A stretch of DNA of 64,000 bases from Gelatoporia subvermispora B (GCA_000320605.2 KB445792.1:563581-627580); one strand, 5' to 3'; positions 10,195 through 22,957 are shown, numbered from the stretch's first letter. Made by a program: numbers and translations. The notes: a model not told the origin generated them from the sequence alone.

Positions 10195-12837
10195 ATGCCC
10201 GCACCTATCACTATTCCTTCTGCAAAATCCGAAAAATCATCAGAAATCACTGACTCTCGTCCGCAGTCCAAGAAGACACGCGTGGTCCGGAGACGTGGGC
10301 GCGCTAGGAACGGGGTCGACAGTGACGAAGAGTTTGTGCGGGAGGCTGACTCTGACACAGAGACCGACGACGACGATGCGTCCTCTATCGACTCGGAGTC
10401 GGAAACAGAGTCAGTCTCTGATGACGGTCACCTCAGCGGCCACTCTGAAGTTGTTACCCCTAGTACGACCCAGAGCCCTCCGTCTTTGGACGTGCATGAC
10501 CGCGCGAATCTGGACGGAATTGCTGTGAAGCCCGCGGCGATCGCAGGTGACTCGGGTCCTTTCGTCGCTCCTTCGAATTGGGCAGAGATGGTCGCGAACG
10601 AGAATGCCAATGACGCGGAGGACCTCCCTGTCATCGACTTCGCCGACCTGGACCATCATGCCCTCTCCCAGCCTGCTCCGCCGCCGCATCCACCACGAGC
10701 GCGCAAACCCAAGAAGCAGCCAACGAATCGGCCTATCTCTACCACCCCCGTCGCCCCTGCTGCGCCAGCATCTCAGTCAGACGACCAAGAGCACGTAACG
10801 GAGACTGAGTCAATAAAGGCGTCCACATCTGTGTACAGTCCTAGGGAGCCATCCTTCAGCCGCCCCAAGGGTCAGTCAGCGCGTCAGGCCTATCAGCAGC
10901 GCTTGGAGACGGACCCGTCGTTCGTCCCGAAGGTCGGTGAGTTTTGGGGACACGATGACCGACTACTGGATAAAGACTTGCGTAGTCTCAGTGGGTGGTG
11001 GCGGGGCCGCTGGCAGTCCCGAGGCCGCAGCCGGGGTGCCTTCGCTATGCGTGGGCGAGGTGGTCGAGGCTTCGCGCCTGGACGACCTGGCGCGCATGGA
11101 CAAGATAGCGAGGATGGTGACCATGGTGCTGCCGCCGATGTCCCTCCAATTGACAAGCCTTGGGGTCACGATGGCTTTGAGGAGCTGAAACGGCGTGAGG
11201 AACAGCGCCGGGCACAGCGAGAGCAGGAGAGGCAGCAGCAGCAAACCCCGCCCCACGGGTCGTTCCAACGTGGATTCGGTTTCCGTGGACGAGGAACATT
11301 CGTTCCGCGGGGCCGTGGTTTTGGACGCGGTGGTACGCCCCCGCCGACAGGCTTCCGTCCGGCTCCGCCATTCGCTCCTACCAACAGGCCGTGGTATGCA
11401 ATGAAGCCAGAGCGGGTTTGGACGAAGCAGCATGATGCCTTCCTCTATTTCGATGTGGCCCTGAAGCCACGTCCTGGTATGGGGCAGGGCTATCGTGTCA
11501 AGCTGCCGGGCAAGGAGGAAGAGGTAGTTCGAACGCAGCCTCATTCTCATGTGCCATCGGCATCCAAAGCGCACCCTCCCGTCAATGCCAGCACTCAGGA
11601 CGACGGAGAGAAGATCTTCACGGTCCGGATCCCCCGCCGTGCTGGGAAGGAGCGTGCCGTCGAAGTTCCTTCGGCTCCAGCAGTGGAAGCATCAGCGACG
11701 ACGGCCGAAGAGATCTCTATCGAAGAAATCTTCACCGTACGCCCTCACATCGCCCCGAACCGCAGGGTCGACCTTTCGCTTCATGCTAATGCGCCGGCGG
11801 CGACCCAGGGCACTACCTTCACTTCCTCGCAGCCTGTGGCGTCTGGCTCAAGCGGGCCGGTATCACAGGCGCACAGTCCCGCATCCACCACCGTTTTGCC
11901 GCTCACGGAGGTTCAGCAGCAGCGGCTCGCAGAACTGCCAGTATTGCCAACAAGTGACGCCCCTCCCAGCATCAAGGTCCAGGAGACGGTCCTGAAGAAC
12001 CCACCACCGCCTTCGGAGTCTGTTACGTCACCTGTAGCACCTCCAGTGGAGCAGCGGCCTATTGCTCCAGTGTTGCATCCTCTCCAGACCACATTCTCCC
12101 CTGTCCCGCAGGTCACCCCTCCCTATGGGTCGCCATACACCTACGGTCCCACGCTCCCGCCGGGTGTTGGTCTTAATCAACATGGCATGCCCTACGAGCT
12201 TGCCACCGGCCGGCCCGTGTACATCCAGTCCACCCCGCCGCCACCAATGTTCACGCCGCGCCCGATGATGCATGGGCATATGGCACACCCATCCGTGAGC
12301 GCGCCTTTCGTACCTTCACATATGCATCATCCTTCGCATTCAACGGCGTCACCCGACTTCCCCGCCCAGCCCCACGCGCATACACCACCGATGAACTCGT
12401 TCATTGACCCCGTATCCGGCGTGCCAATTTTTACACCCGCTCGCCAGAGCAGTCGCATTGAAATCCGAGCACCAACGGACGCCGAGGGCAAGAAGGCGCA
12501 TGCTCGTCCTTCGGGTTTGAGGACATCATTCTCCGACTCGGGTACGCAAGCGTCCTCTGCAATACAGCAACCTTCGTTTGTGCGCAGTTCATCTGATTTG
12601 CCTGTGATGCCGCGCAACGTCACTGCGCCCGTGGCGGACGAGTTGATGGAGGTCACTGAGCAGCCGCAGCAGATGATGCCAGTGGATCAGTCTATGGGAT
12701 ATGCACAATACCAGCAGCCGTACTACTACCCCGAGCAGTACGGCTACCCCCAGTATGTCGAGATGACATCGCAGGTGATGCACTACGATGTGTACAATGC
12801 CGACCCTCATCCCCCGCAACCTATCCTCTACTATTGA
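10195..12837 (+). CDS. Barentsz/CASC3-like exon-junction protein (BTZ domain)
   Basis: A single uninterrupted exon encodes 880 residues. The ATG at 10195 follows a CT-rich leader. An acidic N-terminal third (DSDEEF, DSDTETDDDD) precedes the diagnostic region at about residues 240-330. That region has PKVGEFWGHDDR, then an Arg/Gly-rich stretch, then DKPWGHDGFEEL, the two aromatic-HDxF/R halves by which BTZ proteins clamp eIF4AIII. The rest is Pro/Gln-rich and ends with a Tyr-rich prion-like tail (YAQYQQPYYYPEQYGYPQY). Known role: BTZ/CASC3 stabilises the exon junction complex on spliced mRNA and acts in localisation and decay. The domain call is good; the role of the tails is inferred. Confidence 0.85.
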   Translation: MPAPITIPSAKSEKSSEITDSRPQSKKTRVVRRRGRARNGVDSDEEFVREADSDTETDDDDASSIDSESETESVSDDGHLSGHSEVVTPSTTQSPPSLDVHDRANLDGIAVKPAAIAGDSGPFVAPSNWAEMVANENANDAEDLPVIDFADLDHHALSQPAPPPHPPRARKPKKQPTNRPISTTPVAPAAPASQSDDQEHVTETESIKASTSVYSPREPSFSRPKGQSARQAYQQRLETDPSFVPKVGEFWGHDDRLLDKDLRSLSGWWRGRWQSRGRSRGAFAMRGRGGRGFAPGRPGAHGQDSEDGDHGAAADVPPIDKPWGHDGFEELKRREEQRRAQREQERQQQQTPPHGSFQRGFGFRGRGTFVPRGRGFGRGGTPPPTGFRPAPPFAPTNRPWYAMKPERVWTKQHDAFLYFDVALKPRPGMGQGYRVKLPGKEEEVVRTQPHSHVPSASKAHPPVNASTQDDGEKIFTVRIPRRAGKERAVEVPSAPAVEASATTAEEISIEEIFTVRPHIAPNRRVDLSLHANAPAATQGTTFTSSQPVASGSSGPVSQAHSPASTTVLPLTEVQQQRLAELPVLPTSDAPPSIKVQETVLKNPPPPSESVTSPVAPPVEQRPIAPVLHPLQTTFSPVPQVTPPYGSPYTYGPTLPPGVGLNQHGMPYELATGRPVYIQSTPPPPMFTPRPMMHGHMAHPSVSAPFVPSHMHHPSHSTASPDFPAQPHAHTPPMNSFIDPVSGVPIFTPARQSSRIEIRAPTDAEGKKAHARPSGLRTSFSDSGTQASSAIQQPSFVRSSSDLPVMPRNVTAPVADELMEVTEQPQQMMPVDQSMGYAQYQQPYYYPEQYGYPQYVEMTSQVMHYDVYNADPHPPQPILYY

Positions 12838-13301
12838 TCGACACGTACTTTACGCTGTATTGCCGCTTCTGCAGTTTGCTTTATCATGTCACACATACAC
12901 TTCACCAATGTCCACGCTTCTGATTCCCCTCATGACTGTCTCATTTCCTGCACGTTAGGTCGGGTCCCTGTATCCCATGCCCCGCTTGCCGCGTACCGTA
13001 GCAATTTGTTCAACGCCCTGTTCTAGTACTTTCTTGTTACTACACGTGCCCTCGCCCCAGCACCGTTGGTACATACATATGCTGCACACGATCTCAGTCC
13101 TGTTTCTTCTGCTCTCGCTTGGCGGCTCCATACCTGCCCATAGTAGTGTTTAGTTTCCGTCTTTATAGCACTTTCCAAACAGAATCGCTACGCAATCGAA
13201 TACGACCTCAGTCGTGCTTCAACAGATCTATGTGGTTGCGTTTCCTGTGTTTATCGCAGTTACATCTCAGCTCTATTGTGGTAGTTCAAGCCTGGAACCG
13301 T
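12838..13301. other. Intergenic between convergent genes
   Basis: This holds the 3' untranslated regions of the BTZ gene and of the MFS gene. It is T/C-rich with no open frame worth calling and no clear terminator motif. Confidence 0.5.
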
Positions 13302-15353
13302 CTATTCTGCACGCCTGTCGGTCTTGGGTACCATCCACCACATCAAACCTTGAGCTCCGAGAAGTGCCACCACCGTGGGCTCCACGACCCAGATCCCATT
13401 CTTGGTGCTCATCAGGCCCACCACGAGCGGCCAAAGGGCGCTGCCACTCTGACCCACGGAGCTCATCAGTGCAAACGCGTCGGCGTGCATACTCCGCGGG
13501 ATGAGTCTGCCGCCCATCGTTATGGCAGACGCGTAGAAGGTCGAGATCGGGAGCCCGACGAGGGCGGTGGATACCGCGGTTGTGGCAACGAGCGGGACGA
13601 ACCATGCGACGCACTCGAGCCCGATGGCACAGGCAAGGTAGATGAAGACTGCTCGGCGCTCGCCGATGAGCAGGTTAAGAGCAGGGAGTGTGATGCGGCC
13701 GATCGCGAGACCTAAACGCGCAGGGAACGTGTGAGATGGAACATAGAATGTGTAGTGAGTGAGGATGGACTGACCGAGGTAGAAGCAGGATGCTACCCAG
13801 GATGCACCCTCTGGGCTACCCTTGCGCACTTGCAGGATGTAGGACACGATCCACCCACCGCTATAATGTACATCTCAGCAACTTATTTCTGAGCGATTGC
13901 ATCTAGTAGACGTACATGGACTCCTCCGCTCTGCAGCGAGATTAGTTGACGGCACATTGTGATTTAGATCTAATTGACTTACCCGACGTAAAACATCAAG
14001 AATATGGAAAGTGTCCAGACAGACTTGCTCTTGAGTGTTTCCCGGAAAGCGGAGGAGCGTTCTTCGGTTGGTACATGTTGGACAGTGGCGTCCGTAGGCT
14101 GGTGTGGAAGCTGCTGCAGGTTCCTGAACGCGAACCAGACCATGACGAATACGGGGACATTGATACCAACATTCGTCGTGTAGAAGAAGTGGTACTATTG
14201 GTAAAGATTCAGTTGACATGTGCGGAAGTGAGGCCGGATCAGCTCACAGGAATGCCATGTGTGACGATGGAAGTGGCTACCAGGGGGCTCAGGAATGCGC
14301 CAAATCCGTAGATACCGTGGAGGACGCCCGTCCACAGTAGAGGCTTGTCCAGGATTGCGAAGTAAGCGTTAAAAAGCCCAAACTGTTCAGAGAAAATTGA
14401 ATATCGTCCTTATGACAATGCTGTTTGACCAAAGAACTTTACCTGCGTCGCAAAAGCGACCCCCACTACGAAGAATCCGAAGCACATCAAACTGAAATTG
14501 ACCTGCTGCGAGGAATTAATCACGTTCTACGTAGGTCGAGTGATCTGTCAGCTGGAACTTGAATGACATAAAACTCTGCGGACATACTCCCATGAGTTCA
14601 ATAACCAGGGCAATGCACAGTGCATGCCCATATCCAACCCGGCGGGAAAGTGCACCAGTCCCGGCTGCGGCCACAACATAGCCTACGAAGGTGCAAACAA
14701 ACAAGATCGAAACCCGTGCGTAGTTGATCCTATAGTTGGCTTCGATGTAAGGGAGCAATGCACCCGTGGAACCGCCACTGGATCATTGTTGTAACGGTCA
14801 GCCTTGTTCACTCGACACTAACGTTCTGAGAGACGTAGAGATGGCACTCGACAAGTATGCGAATCATCCTCGGCACCTCGTACAAAACCCTCGGAGCATG
14901 ATATACACGCGAGGAAAATACACCAAGAAAGATGACTAACTTCCATCCAGCAAGGAACAGCGCGCAGAACGAGGCAAGCATGCGAAGACGCCGCAATTGC
15001 TTGCTCTCAATAATGAGACCGTCACTTGCTAATGTAGCACCTCCAGGTGGATAAACGTGTTCAGGTGCTTCCTCCAGGGCAATAGAATCCTTTGGCACAA
15101 TCGGTATGCCCGACGACGTGCCATTAGCCTCCGGAAGAGCAGCGACTGTCTGGCCGAAATCCGCTCGTCTGAAAGCGGACCGAGTTGCGACGGAGCCATC
15201 GGGGTCTATACCTGTAGCCGCTGTGACTGATACTGGAGGATCCTCTGCGTTCCAGAATTCATCTGTCGATACCGGAACATCAGTCAAACCTTGCTGAGAT
15301 GTAACTGTCAGTGCTGCTGGAGGAAGTTCTACCGGGAGAAGGAGAGAAGCCAT
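13302..15353 (-). CDS. MFS transporter, BSC6-like (bypass of stop codon protein 6 type)
   Basis: Eight exons (15353-14941, 14777-14588, 14505-14443, 14382-14248, 14194-13983, 13930-13916, 13860-13775, 13711-13302) give 507 residues. A cytosolic N-terminus of about 120 residues precedes twelve predicted helices. Landmarks are WNGGSTGALLPYIE at the end of helix 1, GTGALSRRVGYGHAL in the loop after helix 2, GIYGFGAFLSPLVAT, and IGGWIVSYIL at the start of the second half. The 15-nt sixth exon is needed to rebuild EESIGGWIVSY in frame. Substrate is unknown; relatives are similar to fucose/sugar-type facilitators. A P450 lies upstream, across a 1.6-kb gap. Confidence 0.88.
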
Positions 15354-16974
15354 TCGCCTAAAGCAGGATCTCTCGGAGACAGCCTGAACAGGGAAAAGGG
15401 GGTTACTCCGTCAATCGTCCTCGATGAGACCCATTTTATACTATTTCGGCTCCTAGTGAGTGCCGGTTGGAGGGGCTACGCTGGGCCTAAGTGATATGAT
15501 TGGACAAACGAATTGGTCGAGAACAGTCCATTAGGTCAGGAGGTGCAGTGAGCTGTGCTGTGATAAGCAATGTAAGACGTCAAAGGCTCGGAAATCAGCG
15601 TTGAAAAATGTTTTGCGAGTGCATTCCATGTTGAGTCAATCGTGGGTGTCGCTCGGGGAAAACGACCAGATGGTTCAAAATTGCAAGCCGGGCGTAGGCG
15701 TGACTACAGCTCAATCTGGGAAGTCTCACATAACATATGTGCGAGCGGCTATTTTCAGGTCCCACGTGCCCAAAAGCAAATATTTGTTCGGTGTGGCTCC
15801 TACATACTTATGCCTTCTCTACCTTGTCTTATGATCCTGTCAATGCGCATGATCTGACTAATTCTGAGACGCAGCATGTGATCCTTTGAAAATCGATCGC
15901 AGTTACCTCAATACGAGCGCGGTAGCGTCTCACCCCAGGACGATATCTCTGGGGATGAAATTCACATGATAACTCCGTGCGGCCATCCTATGACAAATTG
16001 TCGTCCCTTCTGATGCTCTCAGTCTAGACGGCATAGGTTCTCGTGATATCTCATTCATTATTGAGTACTTAACGGAGAGAATTTGCTCAACTGCGTCTAG
16101 ACCGTACCCAGAACATGTGTGATACCCTGTTTTTTAAGGCGGAATATATCGTTCAGGTGTCCAGACCCAAACCAGAATCATTGCTCGTCATTCTGCAATT
16201 TAAGTAGTGTCTCTTGTATGGCAGTTGTGCGAGCTCTCGCGTGTGACTCGTTGCACGCCAAATTGTAAAACCACCGGTTTTCCGAAACTAGCGTCAGAAT
16301 GTTTGATCAACTCCCTGAACTAATGGACTTAGTATCTAATATCGAATCTCGTTGCGTGATGCTTACAGACCAAGCTAGTGCGTAAATATGCATGCACCAG
16401 CTCCATGAATTCCAGCCTCGCTCTAAAAGATTAGGCGTGTTATCACGGACTCTGCGGCGGGCGTCACGCACCCCTATCCCCCTGACCCTCGCACTACATA
16501 CAGTCACAGCGGCCTCAGACGCCGCTTGACCCAACACCATATGACTTGAGTGCCGTGCGATGTTCTTCAAACAAAACTTGGACGTGCAAATAAGGGAGCA
16601 TTATACTGTTGAGTGGAGCTCGAGTATAGCGAAGCAATGCTCAGCTCTATGTGATGTAGAAACTAGTTCCGTGTGGCGCTCAACGTCCCTGTGCTACCAC
16701 GGCTTCGGCGTCAGGGAGGTATAGTCGGGGACAGGGTTGCCCTCAAGCACATGCATATCCGCGGCTAATCCTTGCAGCTCGATGAGTAAGTACATCCTTT
16801 CATCCGGGATGACAGACTTGGATGTGCGTCTAATTCACATGGAGCCGTTAGAGATGTTGCAAGGGATTTCCATTTCAATTTCCATACTTTATCATAAAAA
16901 TAATGACAGTGTTGTTATACAGTGTGAATGTGATCGCTTCCATATGCCCTTGAAGAAAAACATGCCACTCAAAC
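15354..16974. other. Gene-poor gap, nothing recognised
   Basis: The 1.6 kb between the MFS start and the P450 stop is relatively AT-rich compared with its neighbours. Scattered short frames lack motifs and splice support. I saw no terminal repeats or transposase fragments. Confidence 0.5.
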
Positions 16975-19123
16975 TCAATTCCGGCGGTTTGCAATGACAG
17001 AAAGAGGGTAGTCGAAGACAGTGGTCCTCATGTTTTTCACACCGTCGACGAATTTCTTGCTGTCGAAGTCAGGCGCGAGGTAGAGGTCGTATGTGAGCAG
17101 CATCTTGGCGGTCACGACACGCATCTCCTGCAGCGCGAGCTGCTTGCCAAGACAGCCGAATGGACCTATGAATGGCACTTGATAAGAATCGATCCTCAAA
17201 TTCAGCGGTATCTGAGACACGTACCAGATGAGAAGCACATGATGGCGGACTTGCGAGCAATCGAGCCTGGACCCAGCCCACCAGGAAGCCACCGTTCGGG
17301 CAGGAAGGACTTGGGTGCGGGCCAGAAGTTATCGGGGTGCACTTGTTGGGTGTAGGCAGGCACACCAACGATCGCGCCCTCGGGGATGTAGACGTTGTCG
17401 ACCATCGCACCACCCAGGGGCGCTACGCGGGGCAGCCCGGGGAACGGAGTGCCAAGTCGGAGTGACTCGTCGAGTACAGCACTGAGGTAAGGCAGAGAGT
17501 TGAGCGTCTCGAGATCCAAGGGCGCCTCGGGGTCAGGGAAGGCGTTGTCGAGCTCCTCTCGGAGCCGGTTGTAGGCATCCTTTTGCGTGAGAAGGAAGTA
17601 GAAAAGGTAGATGAGGACGCCGGCAGTGGTGTCAGATCCTGGGAATGGAGTCAGTCTCGGCCCAAGCCACGCCTGATGAGAAAGCTCACCAGCTTGGATC
17701 GCGAACAGGGCATCAATACGAAGGTCCTTTTGGTTCAGTTGGGGCCTCCTCACGTCGTTCTCGCCGAGCTGGTTGAGAGCGTGAGAATTATTACTGATGC
17801 GCTCGGAATGTTTGTACTCACAAGGAAAGAAGCAATGTCAGTCTGGCCAACAGGAGGGTTTTGCTGGCGAACATCGATTAGTTTGCCAGCGAGTTTCTCG
17901 AGTAAGGTGATCGTTTTCGTGACAGGAAGGTAGCAGAGGATGTTAAAGAGAGCGGGGACCTCGCCAAAGCTACGCAATGATTAGCTATACTCCCCGTCCC
18001 AAGGAGGCCAGGCACTTACCACTCGAAGGCAATGGTCGCGAGTTGGCCGCTCTCGACGTAATGGCCAGCGTCCCTATCCTTCATCAACTCCAGGCGGTTC
18101 GCACCACCGAATGTCAGATCACCCTGCACTCTGATGAGATCATGCTCGTCATGCTGAAGCTGAAGTATGCATACCATGGTATCGTATGACCAGTGCTGGA
18201 TGATCTCGGAGAGATCGATCGCTCCGTGAGGTCCCTCACGGCGCTCCAGAACGCACTCCATGAGTTGGTCTGTGCGCTTCTCGACAACAGGCTTGAAGCT
18301 CGCAATACTGCACACGTCATCAGAATATGAGAGTTGGCATGCACTCGCGGATACTTACGTCGAAGGAGTGAAAGCAGGGGCCCAGTGGCGTCTACGCGCA
18401 TTGTGCTCGTCCTTCGACTGAATGAAGAACAGGCCAGAGCCATCAATCTTGCCAGGAACATAGGCGTCGCCCTTGGAAAAGGCATTCGCGCAAGCATAAA
18501 CAGGGTTGACTGCCGCGTGCGAGTTGAAAGACAATGTGTTCGGCCCTGGCGTGCAATTATGAGTTTGGTTTCTTCGATAAGTGAAAGATATCAGCTTACC
18601 AGTTCGAACGACCTTGCCATATTTCTCATGCAGGCCGTAAATGTAAAGGTGGCGCTTGCCCGTCCAGACCACGTGAGCGAGCCTGAGGCTTGTCACCTTG
18701 TTGATGAGGGGACTGCAGGGCACGATGAGCCCAAACTCGATCGGGCAGTATCCGAGCTTATACGTACCCAGGGAACTTGGCCAAAGGGTGGAAAGGCGAG
18801 ATTCGGTATAGTACGGTCGCGAGCGCGATCGTCCCGATGTGGATGAGCACGAAGCTCAAGGCGAACGCCATGGATGCAAAAGCACTGCAGCCTTCTACAC
18901 TGTGCTTCGAAATGTAGGCCGTGGCCGCCAGGGCGACCTCCCAGACGAGTGCAACATCTCCCCGAATAGGAGACTTGTGTACATAGACGGTGGAAATCTG
19001 CGAGTATGATGATTAGGACGGAGTCGGTGAGGTACGTCGGGGAGGACATACCAGGCCCCCGAGGGTGGCGACGACACGCGGATTGAACGCGGAGAGCTGC
19101 TGAGAAGCTGCGACGAAGGCCAT
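16975..19123 (-). CDS. Cytochrome P450 monooxygenase (first of two)
   Basis: Ten exons (19123-19052, 18997-18768, 18712-18600, 18545-18359, 18307-18175, 18123-18020, 17969-17822, 17768-17690, 17638-17225, 17165-16975) give 556 residues. The N-terminus carries two or three hydrophobic stretches rather than one, a pattern seen in several basidiomycete CYP clans. Core motifs are the oxygen-binding helix AGSDTTAG, ESLRL (ExxR), LPERW, and the haem loop FSSGPFGCLGK with Cys near residue 498. The haem loop is split by an intron after FSSG. It probably acts at the ER with a P450 reductase; substrate unknown. The start may lie upstream, since the frame stays open, but this ATG gives a normal length. 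Confidence 0.9.
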
Positions 19124-21101
19124 TTCGTTGATTTGCTCGTTTGAAGCTCGGACTTCCACTGCTGATCGGGCAGATTCATATATACGAAGCTCTGAGGTGC
19201 AATGGCGGAATTCCGTTTGAGTATCTTCTCCACTCGCATCGGCCACTGTCTCCACTACGCGATATGTCCGAGGCATGCGCTTGGCTACGCCGAGGTAGAA
19301 TCCCCAACAAGAAGCGTTGCAAGCACCGGATTTGGGTAATACGACGCCAAGTGAACGTCTGCAGGCCTGGAGATCAACTGCGCGACGAGTGTGGAGAAGC
19401 CAGCCAAGGTCGACAGTATCGGAGATGCTCGATTGACGCTAGGATGCCCGAGACGCATCAATCATACGCGGAGTCACTCAGGTTTGGGGATAAACGGCGG
19501 TCTTGCTCAATATGTTAATGAGCTGGTCAATCGGTTTGTACCTCGGGGACAGTCCGAGAGCGGGGGCCAATGGTAGAGGAAGTGAATGTGGGCAGTCGCG
19601 TGTATTGGCAGGGCTTAACCTCGAGGTGATCCAAAACCAGCAGTAGGGACGCTACTCCCCAACCCTTGGCTTGCCACTTCATCTGGATACACCTCCGCGA
19701 GGCCGAATCCTGTCAGTCCATAACCCTGCACGCCCGAGGTACTGCTGATTTTGGAATATCTTATGGAAATACAACGCGCCTATGTAGCCAAGTCCCAGAA
19801 TAAGTTTCGAGCACATCGTCGCAGCAAGCTAGTGAGACATAGACTCGACTGGATGATACCCGGCTGGCGAAAGATCACCGCCCCATAAGAATAGCTGAGT
19901 ACACTCAGTGCAGTAGAGACTGTTTCCATCAGGCAGAAACAGTGCTCGCAATCTCGTGTTTCTTTCAGGGCGCCTAGTTCGTATCCTCAAAATCTCGCAG
20001 CCAGAATGGCTGCATACAAACCGTTGGGGACCGTGGCGTGTGCTGCGCTGAGACTGATTGAGTAAGCTCGAGAAACCAGGTTTCACTTGTTCTTCAACGT
20101 GTTAAAGAAAAAAATGCTATGACACACTGATCTAGAGAGTGACTGGAGGAAAGCGGAGGAGTGTCCATCGCAATCGCATGGATCGTGGCAAAGTCCATCA
20201 CATCCCACTCAAACGGTTTCCACGTGATCATGAGGCTTATGTTATCTCGATTCGGGCACAGCCACCGTTCATCCGCAGTGTCTCGGAAGCGCGAAATCAA
20301 CAGTGTGTTGCCCCTACTGCAATCTTATCCCTCACCGCTTTCTTTTCGGGGAAACGGACTTTGTACAAACTGATTGTACCGTTGCTCGCTATCCCCGCGC
20401 TCGTAGGAAACTTTCCGGACGGAAGGGAGAGCACATTACACGTATGTCCCACCCTAGTGTGTACGTCAGAGAACTGGAGTACCTGCTACTGTCAAGCTTC
20501 AGGTCAAGCTCATGCCCCGTGTTCTGTCATACATCCATCGTGGAGCGCTTTTTTGCGAAAGATCCTCTGTTTGAAGTCGTGGAGTAATCACTGTAACATC
20601 TTTGCTGCGACTTTGTGGCGCGCACGGAACCTGCCTCGGGGCTGTCACACCCCAAGGAAACACTCTTGTCTCGGATCTGTCAGGGTCATACGATGATCTC
20701 GGACATCCCTCGGCCAGTGTTTTCCGAGTCTGCTCTACGCCATGTCTACTCATGGAGCGACGATCAGGTTCACTCGGACCTCTTCGTACCTGTCAACGGT
20801 AAAATCCCCACATTGGCATACTGTGTTCCTAGGGATGGGCGTGAAACCCTGTTTCAATCTGCGTTCGGTCTCGGATTCGGCATTTGGACAATGCTAATCA
20901 CTCTTCTCCAGATACGCGATGTCTTTTATTGTGCCAAAATATACATTATGTTGCATTGTGAACCGCATGAATGAGTGATGATGAACATTATGCTGTGTGG
21001 AAGTAGTGGAATGCTGTACAGTATGTCCGCGCTCCGTCTATGATGTGCCGCGAAAGGAAAGCTGCGCGTCGGAGGACTCAACTACCCACGCTGCCGACGA
21101 C
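19124..21101. other. Gene-poor gap, nothing recognised
   Basis: Nearly 2 kb separate the P450 start from the end of the thioesterase-like gene. Open frames on the plus strand (for example 19141-19518 and 20139-20696) have no recognisable motifs and no supporting splice sites. Confidence 0.5.
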
Positions 21102-22265
21102 TCAAGCCGACAATGACATATCCCATTCTGCAGCACTGATCCCCTCTGAAATCTTGCGGCACCACTCGAGTCCAGCTAAGCGGCGTTCCTCAAATTCTGG
21201 CAAGTCCCATCCCTTCTCTGATCGCCATCCTCCCTCCAAGAATTGCCGCAGCTGGCCTTGTGACTTCATGGTCTCGGAGCGGACCCAATTGCTCCGATCG
21301 CTCCCGAAGCCGCAGATCGACAACACAATACGTGGCGGGACAGTGATACGACCCATCTTGAAGCAGTAGCGAGAGATTGCTACGCAATGGAGGACTGTCC
21401 CGTCTTCTCGTACTTTGCGAGGGTTGTGCTTGGGGCGATCCAGCGTCTTCTCGGCGGCGCAGTCGGCGACAGCCTCCACAGTCTTCGTCGCCTTGGATGT
21501 CCTCTCGGGCCGGGTAACGAACTCCGAGTGTACATACAACTACATGGTGGTTGAGGATTACGCCATAGCGCAGATGAAACAGAGTACTCACCCACTTGTC
21601 ATCCCAGCTTGCGACTTTGGATCGGATCTCATAGTGAGAGAAGATAGGAATTTCGGAGACGAATAGGTAATCCGCGCCTACGGCGATAAATCAGTCTCAA
21701 GACATTCCGTGAGAGCGCATTATACTACCTCCGAGAGGCATCCACCCTCCCTCGAGCATGAACGGGGCGACATTGGATACGCAGATCTTGATTCGGGCGT
21801 GATCGAGGTTCTTCGCCATTGCCAATCGTAGTGAGTGATCCGCGTACAAGACAAGTTCCATTCTTACCTTCGCGTAGCAAGAGTTGGACAGATGTCCGAG
21901 GAAATCGCAGTCATCAGGACTAGCCCATCCCTTGTGCACGGAGACCCGCTTCCAAGGGTCGTCTGCGATTGGCGCGGTAGCCTCCAAGAAGCGACGTTTG
22001 TCGGAGGCAAGTAATCGTCGCAGATTCCAGACAACAAGGTGCCCCAGCACTCGTGCTATGCGGTGTGAGTGTAGATGTTGTATTAATGCGCGCGACTGTG
22101 CGAAGGCTCACCGTGCCAAACGAGAGGAAAGCTCCGAATATTAACCAAGAGCAATGCGCCCAGCACGTATGCGAGAGGTTTCAGGTGAGAGAATTTTAGA
22201 GCGCTGCGAAGTAACCCGATGATGACGCGGAAAAACCTAACTTGGGGATTCGAAGGAGTGGCCAT
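21102..22265 (-). CDS. THEM6-like hotdog thioesterase-family protein
   Basis: Five exons (22265-22112, 22055-21868, 21810-21729, 21677-21592, 21539-21102) give 315 residues. An N-terminal membrane-anchor region (AYVLGALLLVNIRSFPLVWH) leads into a 4HBT-type hotdog domain. The domain is recognised by SPDDCDFLGHLSNSCYAK, where an Asp replaces the usual catalytic-loop pattern, then IFSHYEIRSKVASWDDKWLYV and a conserved C-terminal half. Relatives include animal THEM6 and many fungal paralogues; their enzymatic activity is largely untested. The gene is divergent from an acyl-CoA oxidase gene, so a role in acyl-CoA handling is a reasonable inference. Confidence 0.85.
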
Positions 22266-22957
22266 TTGCGCAGACTTAGGGGCGATGAACGAACGTGGAC
22301 CAGTCGAGATCTAGTTCCCTGTAGCTCAAGCTTCATATACTTGCCAACCCCCGAACAGTGTCCCGAGGCTCCAACTCTACTGTCCATTCTGAGACGAGAG
22401 TTGACTATGGCCGATTCTGTTGATTCGGAGCGCGCATGCATGGCAGTCGCCCGTCATCGCGGATCTAGGGCGCTCCCCGAAGTCACGGTAGTCGAAGACA
22501 TACTCGTCCATTTTGACAGGTCAATGTTCCGATCTGCAAGAGAAAATAAAGCGAAACACGCCGAGGTTATTCGGCAAACACATGCCACCGTCTCGTACGT
22601 GCCTCACGCCATCTCCCCCATGGCATCATGGTCGGCTGTCAGGGATGTGCAGAACATCGCCGAAGTTCCCATATGGAGCGACTAGACTTCACAGCAATAC
22701 GCGCCCATACCGTTTTCTCCCAATGACAAATTTCACCTGCGTGTCAGACCGAGAGCAACCCTATACTATGTACAGGGACCAGCCAGGGCGCAAAGACCTG
22801 CACCGCAGTGAGTGTCATCGCCGAACACTCTCGAAGGCGTCATAGTCCCCAAAGGCCGCTTCTCGCGTTTGGGGTCCTCACACGAGCGAGAGGTATTTAG
22901 TAGCAGCTGGTTGGACATGTTGAGACAGACCGACAACGCATTCGATCCGAAGGCAGC
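22266..22957. promoter_or_regulatory. Divergent intergenic region, thioesterase-like / acyl-CoA oxidase
   Basis: The 692 bp between two head-to-head lipid genes should hold both promoters. I see no gene and no element I can name with confidence. Confidence 0.4.

Noticed and set aside
15354..16974. Possible transposon in the AT-richer gap
   Set aside because: No terminal repeats, target duplication or transposase-like frame could be seen.
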